Source: Tepidisphaeraceae bacterium (GTDB lineage: Bacteria > Planctomycetota > Phycisphaerae > Tepidisphaerales > Tepidisphaeraceae). Taken from it: a stretch of 64,000 nt of DNA. How positions within the stretch are numbered: the first letter of the stretch is position 1; each line of letters starts with the position of its first letter. Below the pieces are notes generated by a model, which was not told the origin of the DNA, ran no database searches, and saw nothing but the letters and a program-made list of their open reading frames with translations. Below are positions 50,807-60,012 of this stretch, piece after piece. A program made the translations under genes and the position numbers. The DNA lies in NCBI GenBank assembly GCA_035998445.1, contig DASYHQ010000051.1, positions 85,922 to 149,921 of the forward strand. Direction: 5' to 3'.

Positions 50807-51676
50807 TTACAGCTGCGTCTTCACTTCGGCGCCCGGGGCGATCGAGGCGGTCTCGGGACCGGCGATGCGGCCCGCGGCTTCGTTGGCCTCGACGGCCGTC
50901 ACGGTCAGCGTGCCCAGGAACTTGCCCGTGCCGCGTTCGACAACGTTGAACTGCATGCCCTTGCTCACGCTGTCGGCGCTGCCGACCGAGATCGTGGCGT
51001 ACATGCTGCCGGCGAGATCTTCGACCTTGCGGATGACACCGTTGATCGGCGGACCCACGCGGGCACCGGCGGCGACGGCGTTGGGCGAGTCGACTTCGAT
51101 GCCGGCGGCCCTGGCCTGGTTGCCGATGCGGTCGACCGTGCTGCGCGCGTCGGCCAGCTGCTCGGCCAGGAAGCGGCGCTCACGCTCGGTGACGTCCAGC
51201 TGGTTGGTCAGGTCGCTGATGCGCGAGTTGAGCTGCGATGCCTCGGTCACCCGGGTGTCGAGCGTGCCGCGCAACTGGGCGACGGCGTCGTTCAGCTTCG
51301 TCTGGGCGTCCTGGCTGGCCTTGACGGCCTCGGCCAACTTGGCGTTCTCGGCCAGCTGCAACGCCGACTTGCTCGAGGCGTCGGCGAGGGTCGCGGCCTG
51401 CTCGTTGTTACGACGCTGGGCATCGGCGAGCGACGCCTTCAGCGTGTCGACCGTGCCGGCCATCGTGTTGACGTTGCTCTTGTACGTCGAGACCTCGGCC
51501 GCCAGGGCCTGCGTCTCCTCTATACGCTGGTTCTCGGCCCGCTGCGCTCGAGCGGTCGCCGCGTCGGCGTCGGCGCGGAAATCTTGTTGCTTGTTGACGA
51601 ACACGATCACACCGGCAACCAGCATGGCCGAGATGATCACATGAAGGGCGACGAACGTTTTAGTCAGCGGGCTCAA
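50807..51676 (-). CDS. membrane-anchored coiled-coil protein with C-terminal beta domain
   Basis: A 289-residue protein: one N-terminal transmembrane helix (FVALHVIISAMLVAGVIVFV), a long coiled coil from about residue 35 to 180 (alanine-, glutamine- and aspartate-rich heptads), and a C-terminal beta-rich domain (GVIRKVEDLAGSMYATISVG, GMQFNVVERGTGKFLGTLTVTAVEA). The order helix - coiled coil - beta domain is like MreC, but I see no direct MreC signature. It is probably periplasmic, on a membrane anchor. The TTG start is supported by AAAAGGAG seven bases upstream. Function unknown. Confidence 0.72.
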   Translation of the reverse strand: MSPLTKTFVALHVIISAMLVAGVIVFVNKQQDFRADADAATARAQRAENQRIEETQALAAEVSTYKSNVNTMAGTVDTLKASLADAQRRNNEQAATLADASSKSALQLAENAKLAEAVKASQDAQTKLNDAVAQLRGTLDTRVTEASQLNSRISDLTNQLDVTERERRFLAEQLADARSTVDRIGNQARAAGIEVDSPNAVAAGARVGPPINGVIRKVEDLAGSMYATISVGSADSVSKGMQFNVVERGTGKFLGTLTVTAVEANEAAGRIAGPETASIAPGAEVKTQL

Positions 51677-52014
51677 GGCGGGCTCCTTTTGACAGGCCGT
51701 CTACAAGGGTGAGGGGACACGTCCCAATTCGGCTCGCAACCGTTTCGCAACCGCAAATATCACCGACATCTGCCGTGCACTTCGTGGGGAACCGTAACCA
51801 TTGGGAACTGCTGCAGGGTCGAACGCCTCCGCGCGTCCGCGTCGTCCGATCCGGCCAGAACGACTTAGGACCACTCGTTAATCCTAATCTACGACATACA
51901 AGTGTCAAGTTTTTCCGGGCGTTGCGCGAGGCCGATAATTGATGCGGTAGTGGGCAGTCGACAGTAGTTCATGGGCAGAAAGGAAGGGCGACTCGGCCGT
52001 CCTTCAGATAGAAA
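51677..52014. other. gene-free interval with short direct repeats
   Basis: It contains the ribosome binding site of the TTG-started coiled-coil gene and, about 60 bases further upstream, two direct CGGTTGCGA copies (read on the minus strand) 11 bases apart, possibly a regulator site. No coding sequence is seen. Confidence 0.35.
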
Positions 52015-53028
52015 CTAGTCAGCCAACTGCAGGATCGCGCCGGCGGTGGCGACGCGGACGTCGGTGTTGTTGTCCTTCAGCAGGGGAGACAGCGCATCGA
52101 TCGCGTCGGGTCGGCTGATGGCGCCCAAGGCCAGCGCGCCGAGCGTGCGTTTGCGGGGGTCGACACTTTTGAGGCCGGTGGTGGCGATCGTGTACCCCTC
52201 GTCGCTGCCGAGCATGCCCATGGCGCGGGCGGCGACGAGGCGCACTTCCTCATAGTCGGCCGTCAGACCCCCGCGCACGTGCTCGATGATCCGCCGATCG
52301 CGCGGCTGGGCCAACGCGATGAACGCGACCATCTGGTCGTCCGGATACGCGCTGACCGCGGCCGCGGCCAGGTTGGCCAGGCCCCGTTCCTGTCCGAGCC
52401 GCCAGAGCGCCTCGGCCACCTGCAGGCGCACGATCGCGTCGCGGTCGCCTTGCATGGGACGAAGGAGCTTTACGGCGCTGGGCTCTTCGAGCATGCCCAG
52501 GACCATCGCGGTCATCCCGCGAATGCGGGCGTTGTCGCTTTGGACGAACAGCTCCAAATCGCGCGACAGCCGGGTGTCGCCCAGGCGGTGCAGCGCGAAG
52601 CGGACGGCGATCTGCACGAAGTTGTCCTCGTCCGCCGCCAGCTTCAGCAAAGCCGGGTAAGCCGCCGACAGTTTCAGTTCACCCACCGCCAGCGCCGCGG
52701 CGGTGCGGGCGATGGGAGCCGGGTCTTCCAATGCTGCGACGATCTCTTTTTCAAACACCGTGGGGGTGGATTGACGCATCGCCTCGATCGTGTGGGCGCG
52801 AATGAGGCCGTCGGACGACTTCAACCCGGCCCGCAGTTCCACGGTCGCGGCGGTGACCTGTTCCGGGGAGATCGTCACCTGCCGGACCGGAGGGGCGGCC
52901 GGCGGTTGCTTCGACCGCGGCGTGAGTTTGGCCGCGAGCGGTTGCTGGGGTTTGGGTTTGCCGGCAGGGGCGCAACCGATGACCGTCGCCGTGCCCAAAA
53001 TAGCGGTGAATAGGAGAAAACGTCGCAT
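52015..53028 (-). CDS. HEAT-repeat lipoprotein
   Basis: A 337-residue exported protein. The signal sequence ends in the lipobox V-I-G-C with the lipidated cysteine at 19, followed by a proline/lysine-rich linker to about residue 50. The rest is a chain of HEAT-like helix pairs (ARTAAALAVGELKLSAAYPALLKLA, IVRLQVAEALWRLGQERGLANLA, LVAARAMGMLGSDEGYTIA, LGALALGAISRPDAIDALSPLL). It probably works as a periplasmic scaffold. The gene is divergent from the ABC-F gene. Partner unknown. Confidence 0.85.
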   Translation of the reverse strand: MRRFLLFTAILGTATVIGCAPAGKPKPQQPLAAKLTPRSKQPPAAPPVRQVTISPEQVTAATVELRAGLKSSDGLIRAHTIEAMRQSTPTVFEKEIVAALEDPAPIARTAAALAVGELKLSAAYPALLKLAADEDNFVQIAVRFALHRLGDTRLSRDLELFVQSDNARIRGMTAMVLGMLEEPSAVKLLRPMQGDRDAIVRLQVAEALWRLGQERGLANLAAAAVSAYPDDQMVAFIALAQPRDRRIIEHVRGGLTADYEEVRLVAARAMGMLGSDEGYTIATTGLKSVDPRKRTLGALALGAISRPDAIDALSPLLKDNNTDVRVATAGAILQLAD

Positions 53029-53211
53029 AATAGCGTTATCGGACTAAGTGCCAGTGGGAATGTAGTCGTCGGCGATCTTTTGTGAGATCGCGGTTCTCAT
53101 CGCAGAATTTGAACCGTTTCACCGATCGATCATTCAGCTATGGCCGCATCTCCTTCGACGCCCCCGCCGCTAGCCGCTACAATCTTGCCCCCGCGATTGA
53201 AGCGGGTACTT

Positions 53212-55056
53212 ATGGCCCTGCTGCAATCGATTAAAAACCTCAGTAAGTCGTTCGGCGTTCGCCCGCTGTTTCGTGGCATCAACATCAGCTTCGACGACAC
53301 CGAACGCACAGGGCTTATCGGCCCGAATGGCGCCGGTAAGTCCACGCTGCTCAAGATCTTAGCAGGAATTGAAGCCCCCGATGAGGGCACGCTGGAAGGC
53401 CGGCGGAACCTGCGGCTGGGATACCTGGCGCAGGCGGATGAATTCCCGGCTGGCCAGACCGTCGAAGGCGCCATGCTGGCCGCCGTCGCGGACGTGCCGG
53501 GCGACGAACACGAGCATCATGTCGACATCTCGATCCTGCTGGATAAGGTCGGCTTCAAGGACGTCGACCAGAAAGCCAACACCCTCTCGGGCGGTTGGAA
53601 AAAACGGCTGGCGGTCGCGCAGCAGCTCATTCGCAAGCCTGACCTGCTGCTGTTGGACGAGCCGACGAACCACCTCGACCTCGATGGTATCCTCTGGCTG
53701 GAAAGGCTCTTGCTGTCGAGCAAGTTCGCGTTCGTCACGATCAGCCACGACCGGGCGTTCCTCGAACGGGTGACCAACCGTACGGTAGAGCTAAGTCGTT
53801 CGTATGCCGACGGTTACCTTAGCATCAGCGGCCCGTACAGCGCGTTCGTCGAGAAACGGGCCGAGTACCTCGCGGCCCAATCATCGCGGCAGCAGTCGCT
53901 GGCGTCGCAGGTTCGGGGTGAGATCGAATGGCTCCGCCGCGGTCCTAAGGCGCGCGGCACTAAGGCCAAGGGGCGCATCCAGCAGGCCGGCGAGATGATG
54001 ACCGATCTGGCCGAGCTGAAGACCCGCAACAACCAAGGCGGCACCGCCCAGATCGACTTTTCCGCCACCGCGAGGCAGACGCGCAAGCTGATTAACGTCG
54101 AGAGGGTCGCCAAAACCCTCGGCGATCGTAAACTGCTGACAGACATTAGCTTCGTGCTTGCCCCCGGCACCAAGCTGGGCCTGATCGGCCCCAACGGTAG
54201 CGGCAAAAGCACGCTGATTCGCCTGCTCTCGGGCCAACTGGAACCCGACGCCGGCACCATTCGCCGGGCCGATGCGTTAAAGGTTGTCGTGTTCGATCAG
54301 AACCGCGCCCAGCTCGACCCCATGCTCACGCTGCGCGACGCGCTCTCGCCCACAGGTGACACGGTCTACTACGCCGGCGGCTCGCAGCATGTGACCGGTT
54401 GGGCCCAGCGGTTCCTGTTCCGCACCGAACAGCTCGACCTGCCGGTGGGCCAACTGTCTGGTGGTGAGAAGGCGCGGGTGATGATCGCCCGCATGATGCT
54501 CGAGCCGGCCGACGTGCTGATCTTGGACGAACCGACCAACGACCTCGACATCCCCTCGCTCGGCGTGATCGAACAAAGCCTCGACACCTTCCCCGGCGCC
54601 TTGGTCCTGGTCACGCACGACCGCTTCATGCTCGAACGCCTGACGACCGACATCCTCGGCCTCGACGGCCGCGGCAACGCGAACCTCGTCGCCGATGTTG
54701 ACCAGTACCTGCAGTGGCGCGAAACGCAAGCTGCGACCAAATCGACACCTGCGAGGCAGGCGACCGGGAACAGCGCCAGTAAGCCCGCGGCTAAACCGTC
54801 GGTCAATCCGTCGCTTGCGCCCACGGCTGCAACGAAGAAGCTGTCGTACATGGAGCAGCGAGAGTTGGACGGCATTGAGGCGAAGATCCACACCGCCGAG
54901 GCCGCCCTGGCGACCGCCGAGGCAGAGGCCCACGATCCCAAGTTGGCCGCCGACTGGCAAAAGTCCCACGACCTCTTCGCGCAGGTCGAAACTGCCCGGC
55001 AGCAGGTGCAGAAGCTGTACGCGCGATGGGAAGAACTCGAGTCACGTCGACAGTAA
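53212..55056 (+). CDS. ABC-F family ATPase (Uup-like)
   Basis: A 614-residue soluble protein with two ABC domains: Walker A at residues 37-45 (GPNGAGKST) and 326-334 (GPNGSGKST), LSGG signatures (TLSGGWKKRLA, QLSGGEKARVM) and Walker B with E (LLLDEPTNHLDL, LILDEPTNDLDI). There are no transmembrane helices. A charged inter-domain linker and a C-terminal coiled coil (residues about 545-612) fit the Uup branch, which acts on ribosomes or DNA. A proline/alanine/lysine-rich linker before the coiled coil (near residues 508-540) contains 16 bases identical to the end of the family-D repeat. ATG 53212 is chosen as the conserved start; no strong ribosome binding site is seen. Confidence 0.9.
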   Translation: MALLQSIKNLSKSFGVRPLFRGINISFDDTERTGLIGPNGAGKSTLLKILAGIEAPDEGTLEGRRNLRLGYLAQADEFPAGQTVEGAMLAAVADVPGDEHEHHVDISILLDKVGFKDVDQKANTLSGGWKKRLAVAQQLIRKPDLLLLDEPTNHLDLDGILWLERLLLSSKFAFVTISHDRAFLERVTNRTVELSRSYADGYLSISGPYSAFVEKRAEYLAAQSSRQQSLASQVRGEIEWLRRGPKARGTKAKGRIQQAGEMMTDLAELKTRNNQGGTAQIDFSATARQTRKLINVERVAKTLGDRKLLTDISFVLAPGTKLGLIGPNGSGKSTLIRLLSGQLEPDAGTIRRADALKVVVFDQNRAQLDPMLTLRDALSPTGDTVYYAGGSQHVTGWAQRFLFRTEQLDLPVGQLSGGEKARVMIARMMLEPADVLILDEPTNDLDIPSLGVIEQSLDTFPGALVLVTHDRFMLERLTTDILGLDGRGNANLVADVDQYLQWRETQAATKSTPARQATGNSASKPAAKPSVNPSLAPTAATKKLSYMEQRELDGIEAKIHTAEAALATAEAEAHDPKLAADWQKSHDLFAQVETARQQVQKLYARWEELESRRQ

Positions 55057-55118
55057 AATCGGCAGACGTGACCCTTGCCCCAGGCGTGGGCAATCAATCG
55101 TAAAAAGCCTGGGCGTAT

Positions 55119-55160
55119 TTGACTGTACGAAAAGCTGAGGTATGTTCAGTGCAACAGTTT
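55119..55160 (+). promoter_or_regulatory. candidate promoter with weak operator-like site
   Basis: TTGACT (55119-55124), a 16-bp spacer and TATGTT (55141-55146) make a plausible sigma70-type promoter. GTGCAAC-A-GTTTAGT around the expected start resembles a degenerate CAAC-N-GTTG operator. It would leave a leader of about 235 bases before the PEP-CTERM gene; the rest of 55057-55387 shows no gene. Confidence 0.4.
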
Positions 55161-55387
55161 AGTCAGATGCGTTGTCTTTTGCTTTTTTAGGGTTGGCATT
55201 GCGATAACCGCAACGGGCACCTCGATCACTCCAAGTAAACTTGTTGAAATAACCAGACTGCCACGTTGCCCCAGGCATCCTGGCATAGTTAATTCTCTAT
55301 GGCCTGTCGGTCTGTAGTGAAGGTGGACGAGGTGTCTCTCTCCACTTTGTTGGCGTACCGTCGAAAATGAGATTCCCCGGAGGACAG

Positions 55388-57505
55388 ATGAAGTCGTGCG
55401 AAGTGCAACACTTGCGTCAGTTGGTTCTGCTTGCGGCTGTGATGGCGACGCTCGGTGGCGGAACAATGGCTGGCGCGGCCACCTACGAGTGGCAACCCGT
55501 CGCGGCCGGCACGTACTCGTGGAACAACGACACCCACACCGTCTCCGCAAGCGACGATGACGACAACTGGAACGCCGGGCCAGACGCCAGCACCGTCTTC
55601 CCGAACGCCGCGCAGGACGTGGCGAACGTCAACAACGACATCGTTGGCAACGTCGGCATCAACCTACAGCAGGACGTCACCATCGGTGTTCTGAACCTCG
55701 GCGATGCCAACGGCAGCAATGCGTTCGCGTTGAACTCTGGCGTTGCCGGCAGCAGGCTCACGTTCGACAATGGCTCATCGGCAGCGCAGGTGAACCTCCG
55801 CAACGAGGGCACGGTCACCCACACGATCGGCGCCCCGATTGCGCTGAACTCAAACCTCAACATCGATCTGGCCGCCAGCATCGTCGCCACCAATTCGGCG
55901 CGTCTTACGTTGAGCGGCAACATGACGCTCAACAATCGCACGGTCACCGTAACCGGCGGTTACGTTGGCGGCGCGAATGAAGCCAACCAAATCACCTTGG
56001 CGGGTGGCGACACCCTGATCGGCAACGGCACGATCGTCAACAACAGCAACTCGCCGCTGGTGATCACCGGCGACAAGAGCCTCTTTACCGGCACGTTGAT
56101 CGCCAACGGCCAAGGCGTGGGCGGCAGCAACACGGGCACGTTCACCCTCACCCAGGCATCGGTCCGCAACGCGGCCGAGATCGTCATCAACGGCAACCAC
56201 AACGGTTCGTCGCAACTCGGTGGCAGCGTGCACATCGGTACCGGCAGCACGCTGGCCCCTGCGATAAACCAGCGCCTGACCCAGAACCGCGTCACCATGA
56301 ACGGTGGGCTGCTCAACATAGGCGGCATCCCGTTGGCGCCTGGCAATACAACCACGGTGCAGACGGAAAACGTCGCCAACCTGGACTTCAACAGCGGCTA
56401 CGCCTTCGTCAACATGACCGCGTCGAACACGACCGGGGGCAACCTGCTGAACGTGGCGACCCTTGAGCGAGGTGAGGGCGCGACCGTGTTCTTCCGTCAG
56501 AGCGCGCCACAAACCAACGCGTCCGGCGCCGTTTACGCACGCTTCGCTGCAGGGAACGCCGATTCGTTCGTAGTCGGTTCGACCGCCACCAGCGGCAACG
56601 CGACCCGCGTCATCCCGTGGATGATCTCCTCGACGAACGTCAGCAACCTCGGCATCGGCGGACTTGCGACATACGACGCCGTCGAAGGTTTCCGCCCGCT
56701 GCGCACCGGCGAGTTTGCCGAATCGTTGACGAGCGGCGCCAACGTCAAGGTCGGCGGGACCGACAATCTCTCGCAGGATTACACACTCAACTCGCTGCAG
56801 CACACCGGCAATGCCGTCTCCAACATGATGCCCAACGCGTCCACCCCACGGACGATCACGATCAACAGCGGCGCGCTGGCGTTCAACAGCAACAACTCTG
56901 GCATCGGCGCCGCGGGCAACAACAACGGTCGGGCGGGCACGCTCGACTTTGCCGGGGTCGAGGCGGTCGTCATCAACACCTCGGCCAACACCAACAGCAT
57001 CGGCGCCGCCATCACCAACGCCAGCGGCCTGACCAAGGGGGGCACCGGCACGCTCGTCCTCACGGGCGACAACGACTACAGCGGTAACACGAACGTCTCC
57101 GGCGGCACGCTTCGCGTCGGTGACGGCACCTACGCCTCGAACCTCGGCGACGGCGACGTCACCGTGCATGCCGGTGCCCTGCTCGACCTGCTGTCCGACG
57201 AGGCGATCAACGACGCCGCGACCCTGTCGCTCCTGTCCCAGGGGTTGTTCAACGGCAAGGTGAACATCGGTGAAAACCTCGTCGAGACGATCGGCTCGCT
57301 GATCCTGGCCGGCGATATCTACGGCGAAGGTTACTACGGGTCCAGCGCCGCGGCGTCGGCCAACCCATCCTTGATGGTGAACGTCAACGACACGTACTTC
57401 ACCGGCACGGGTGTGCTCGAGGTCGCGGCCGTCCCCGAGCCGGGCAGCCTTGCCCTGCTGGGCATGGCGGCCCTGGCGACGCTCCGGCGTCAACGTCGGG
57501 CCTAA
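55388..57505 (+). CDS. PEP-CTERM autotransporter-like beta-strand repeat protein
   Basis: A 705-residue exported surface protein. ATG 55388 is preceded by GGAGGA. The signal peptide ends TMAGA-A. The mature part is glycine/asparagine/threonine-rich beta-helix-like sequence, including the autotransporter-associated repeat LTKGGTGTLVLTGDNDYSGN followed by GGTLRVGDG. The C-terminus is V-P-E-P-G-S-L-A, hydrophobic helix, R-R-Q-R-R-A: a standard PEP-CTERM sorting signal. It is probably exported and anchored through exosortase, which is not encoded in this window. Confidence 0.9.
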   Translation: MKSCEVQHLRQLVLLAAVMATLGGGTMAGAATYEWQPVAAGTYSWNNDTHTVSASDDDDNWNAGPDASTVFPNAAQDVANVNNDIVGNVGINLQQDVTIGVLNLGDANGSNAFALNSGVAGSRLTFDNGSSAAQVNLRNEGTVTHTIGAPIALNSNLNIDLAASIVATNSARLTLSGNMTLNNRTVTVTGGYVGGANEANQITLAGGDTLIGNGTIVNNSNSPLVITGDKSLFTGTLIANGQGVGGSNTGTFTLTQASVRNAAEIVINGNHNGSSQLGGSVHIGTGSTLAPAINQRLTQNRVTMNGGLLNIGGIPLAPGNTTTVQTENVANLDFNSGYAFVNMTASNTTGGNLLNVATLERGEGATVFFRQSAPQTNASGAVYARFAAGNADSFVVGSTATSGNATRVIPWMISSTNVSNLGIGGLATYDAVEGFRPLRTGEFAESLTSGANVKVGGTDNLSQDYTLNSLQHTGNAVSNMMPNASTPRTITINSGALAFNSNNSGIGAAGNNNGRAGTLDFAGVEAVVINTSANTNSIGAAITNASGLTKGGTGTLVLTGDNDYSGNTNVSGGTLRVGDGTYASNLGDGDVTVHAGALLDLLSDEAINDAATLSLLSQGLFNGKVNIGENLVETIGSLILAGDIYGEGYYGSSAAASANPSLMVNVNDTYFTGTGVLEVAAVPEPGSLALLGMAALATLRRQRRA

Positions 57506-57532
57506 CAGGGCCGATTCATGAAGGTGAAATAG

Positions 57533-57572
57533 CGGGCCTGGCCTCTCGTGCGACGCACGGATGCCAGGCCCG
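57533..57572 (+). terminator. hairpin after the second PEP-CTERM gene
   Basis: CGGGCCTGGC and GCCAGGCCCG form a perfect 10-bp stem with a 20-base loop, followed by TTGACTTTCC. The T tract is weak. Confidence 0.6.
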
Positions 57573-57837
57573 TTGACTTTCCCGAGCGATCGTTTCTTCG
57601 CCATAAGAGCCGCAACCGATAGACAGATTCGAGTGCTATGCCGGAATAGCCAACGTTCGGAAACTGCCGGTACTTCATGACAGGCCTGATGATGCGCCGG
57701 CGTCGATCGGCTGCTTGGATTGTCGTTCCGATGCGCCGCTCGCGGCATTCTTGTAGGCTGATAGGCTGATCGGTGGTGGGGGCGAATCGTTTCAGGTTCT
57801 TCGCACGCGTTGCGTTGTCTATTTGAAGGAGCACTGG
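57573..57837. other. gene-free leader region
   Basis: Nothing coding is seen. It contains a tandem GGCTGATAGGCTGATCGGTGG repeat-like stretch near 57755 and the AAGGAG ribosome binding site (57825-57830) of the following dehydrogenase gene. Confidence 0.35.
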
Positions 57838-58935
57838 ATGAGGATCGCACTCAACGGCCAGTTGGCCGACGAGCGTCGCGTGCGCGTGGGGTTTATCGGG
57901 TGTGGGTCGCACGCGTTTCGCAATGTTTTCCCGGCGTTTCAGTTCACGCCGATCGAGCTGGTGGCGACGTGCGACCTGCAGCTGGACCGGGCGCGGGCGT
58001 ACGCCAGGCAGTTCGGCGCTGCCGATGCGTACGACGATCCCGAGCGGATGCTGTCGCGCGACGATATCGACGCCGTGTTTATCGTCACCAATTACGACGA
58101 GCGGATGCGCCCGCGTTACCCGCAACTGGCCGCCCGCGCGATGGCGGCGGGCAAGCACGTGTGGATGGAGAAGCCACCCGCCGCCACGTTGGCCGATGTC
58201 GACCTGATGCGCGACGCCGCCCAGAAGCACCGCCGGCACGCGATGGTCGGCTTTAAGAAGATGTTCGCGCCGGCCAACCGGAAGGCGAAATCGCTGGCGA
58301 GCGGTGCCGACTTTGGCCAGCTGTCGATGATCACGATGCAGTACCCGCAGTACGTGCCGGAACCGGGCGACATCAAACGGTACCTCGCCGGCGAGCCGGT
58401 CGGCACGGCCCGCGATTTTCTGGACCACCTCTGCCACCCGATGAGCCTCCTGCTCATGCTGAACGGCATGCCGCGCGACCTCGTCTACCAGCGCAGCCGC
58501 TTTGGCGCGGGCGCGCTGACCTTCACGTACGCCGACGGCGTGGTCGCCAGCATGGCGTTCACGCATGGCATGGCCAACGACGGTGGCATGGAACGCACGA
58601 TGCTGGTCTCCGACCGCGGCCGGCACATTACCGTCGAGAACAACACCCGCGTCACCTATCGCCGCACGCCACCCAACCTGGGCTACGGCACGTCGCCCGA
58701 CTACTTCCAAGGCGACCCCGATCAGGCCAGCAACATCTGGGAGCCGGAGGTGTCGCTGGGCCAGTTGTATAACAAGGCGATGTTCCTGCTGGGGTACTAC
58801 GCCGAGGTACAGGCGTTCGCCGAGTGCGTGTTGAACGACCAGGCGCCCACGTTAGGGTCACTGGAACACGCGCGGCAAGTCACACGCGTGTTCGAAGCGT
58901 TCGCCAGTCCGCCTGGGCAGGTCATCACGCTTTGA
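57838..58935 (+). CDS. Gfo/Idh/MocA family oxidoreductase
   Basis: A 365-residue cytoplasmic dehydrogenase. The Rossmann loop is canonical (V-G-F-I-G-C-G-S-H-A at residues 17-26), the E-K-P motif appears in VWMEKPPAATLADVD, and a histidine-rich substrate region follows (DFLDHLCHPMSLLL). ATG 57838 is fixed by AAGGAG seven bases upstream. It is not part of an operon with sugar-catabolism genes here; hairpins precede and follow it. The substrate is probably a sugar or inositol derivative. Confidence 0.88.
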   Translation: MRIALNGQLADERRVRVGFIGCGSHAFRNVFPAFQFTPIELVATCDLQLDRARAYARQFGAADAYDDPERMLSRDDIDAVFIVTNYDERMRPRYPQLAARAMAAGKHVWMEKPPAATLADVDLMRDAAQKHRRHAMVGFKKMFAPANRKAKSLASGADFGQLSMITMQYPQYVPEPGDIKRYLAGEPVGTARDFLDHLCHPMSLLLMLNGMPRDLVYQRSRFGAGALTFTYADGVVASMAFTHGMANDGGMERTMLVSDRGRHITVENNTRVTYRRTPPNLGYGTSPDYFQGDPDQASNIWEPEVSLGQLYNKAMFLLGYYAEVQAFAECVLNDQAPTLGSLEHARQVTRVFEAFASPPGQVITL

Positions 58936-58975
58936 TGTCGGTGGCTGGCTTTCCCGTTGCCGGCCACCGATGTCG
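58934..58975 (+). terminator. hairpin after the dehydrogenase gene
   Basis: TCGGTGGCTGGC and GCCGGCCACCGA pair with one wobble around a nine-base loop directly after the stop. No T tract follows. The rest of the gap to 59217 holds nothing recognisable. Confidence 0.45.
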
Positions 58976-59217
58976 ATGCGGCGTATCATTTGGCTAGATC
59001 TCAGGCGCAGATCGTGCAAGATGTGACATAACGCGCGTGGACAGCGGACGTTTCGAACCGGTACTACATCATTTCTGCTGGTATGTGAATTAAGGCAACA
59101 CAACTGCCCACGCCGACTACATGAATGCGCCACGCACCGCCGATGGAGGCGCAAGCTGCGGGGGTGTCGTGCGGGGTGTGAAGCGGGCGGGTTCAACCCG
59201 CGCATCTCATGAGAGGT

Positions 59218-59622
59218 TTAGCAAGGTCTGGATCGATGGGCTTGCGGCGCCGTCGCACGGTATAACGGCTTCACGTCGAACGGCGAGCCGCCGACTGCGC
59301 ACGGCACAAGGCCGATCGTGATCGACCGCCTTTGCTTCACCATGGCCGTGGCGAACGCGATGCCCGGCCCTACGCCCGGATCGATGTGCCCGATCTTCCC
59401 GTGAATCGGATCACGCGCGACGACCCAACGGCCGTGGGGACCTTGGACGTCCAGCGCCAGCACGCGCGCATCGTCCACTTGCGCGTCGAGGTCTCGCGTG
59501 TCGCGGCCGGCCATGTTCGACTGACCCATCAGCAGGTAGACGTGGAACTGCGCCTTCGCTGGCGGCTGCACGACACGTGGGGCCGGTTGCGTGGCAGGTG
59601 CCGTGGTGGCCTGCGCCGGCAC
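59218..59622 (-). pseudogene. truncated sialate O-acetylesterase (SASA-domain) remnant
   Basis: The 134-residue frame contains the start of a SASA-domain SGNH esterase: FHVYLLMGQSNMAGRD (block I nucleophile S in GQSNM), then PGVGPGIAFATAM and IGLVPCAVGGSPFD (glycine block). It stops after KPLYRATAPQAHR, before the W-H-Q-G-E-x-D and D-x-x-H blocks, so over a hundred residues are missing. Upstream, the frame is open only through an alanine/proline-rich stretch and has no good ATG. It is most likely a decayed gene fragment. Confidence 0.65.
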
Positions 59623-60012
59623 GGCGGATACTGTGATTCCAGCAGCAGGGTTGGCTGCCTCAAAACCTCGGCCGACGAACTGGACGATGAACAGTTAACA
59701 ATGGGCATTACAATTGTTGGGGTCAGAATCCGCGGCATTCTGGGCCAGACGCAACGTATTGCGATAAGCAACCGCGCACCGCTCGCGAGGTATGGAGATG
59801 CAAAGGCCGGGGAACTCGGCTTGTTTCTTTATGCCGCCCGACCCGCCGTGCCGAGATCGCCTGCCGGTGGATCGCATCTTTCGGTTGACGATCGTGCCAA
59901 GCCCTAGGACGATGCTGCGAGTGCGCCGGCCGCGAGCGCCAGAGTGGGGGCAAAGCGGCGCGCTGATCGAACCGTGCGCCACGCGTGCCGAGCAAAGTAC
60001 GGGAGAGCCTGC
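59623..60012. other. gene-free interval
   Basis: No convincing gene. It includes sequence upstream of the SASA remnant and the GGGAG ribosome binding site (60001-60005) of the aldolase gene. Confidence 0.4.

Noticed and set aside
55850..57850. Minus-strand ORF of 666 codons opposite the PEP-CTERM gene
   Set aside because: It is antisense to a clearly coding repeat protein and has no coherent domain.
59187..59201. tRNA T-arm-like GCGGGTTCAACCCGC
   Set aside because: The loop is only five bases and no matching acceptor, D or anticodon arms are found around it; it is just a small hairpin.
59705..59722. ATTACAATTGTTGG as another LacI-type operator
   Set aside because: Only three of seven arm pairs match, and it lies upstream of a pseudogene.
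59695..59982. 95-codon minus-strand ORF
   Set aside because: No ribosome binding site, odd composition and no recognisable domain; treated as noise.
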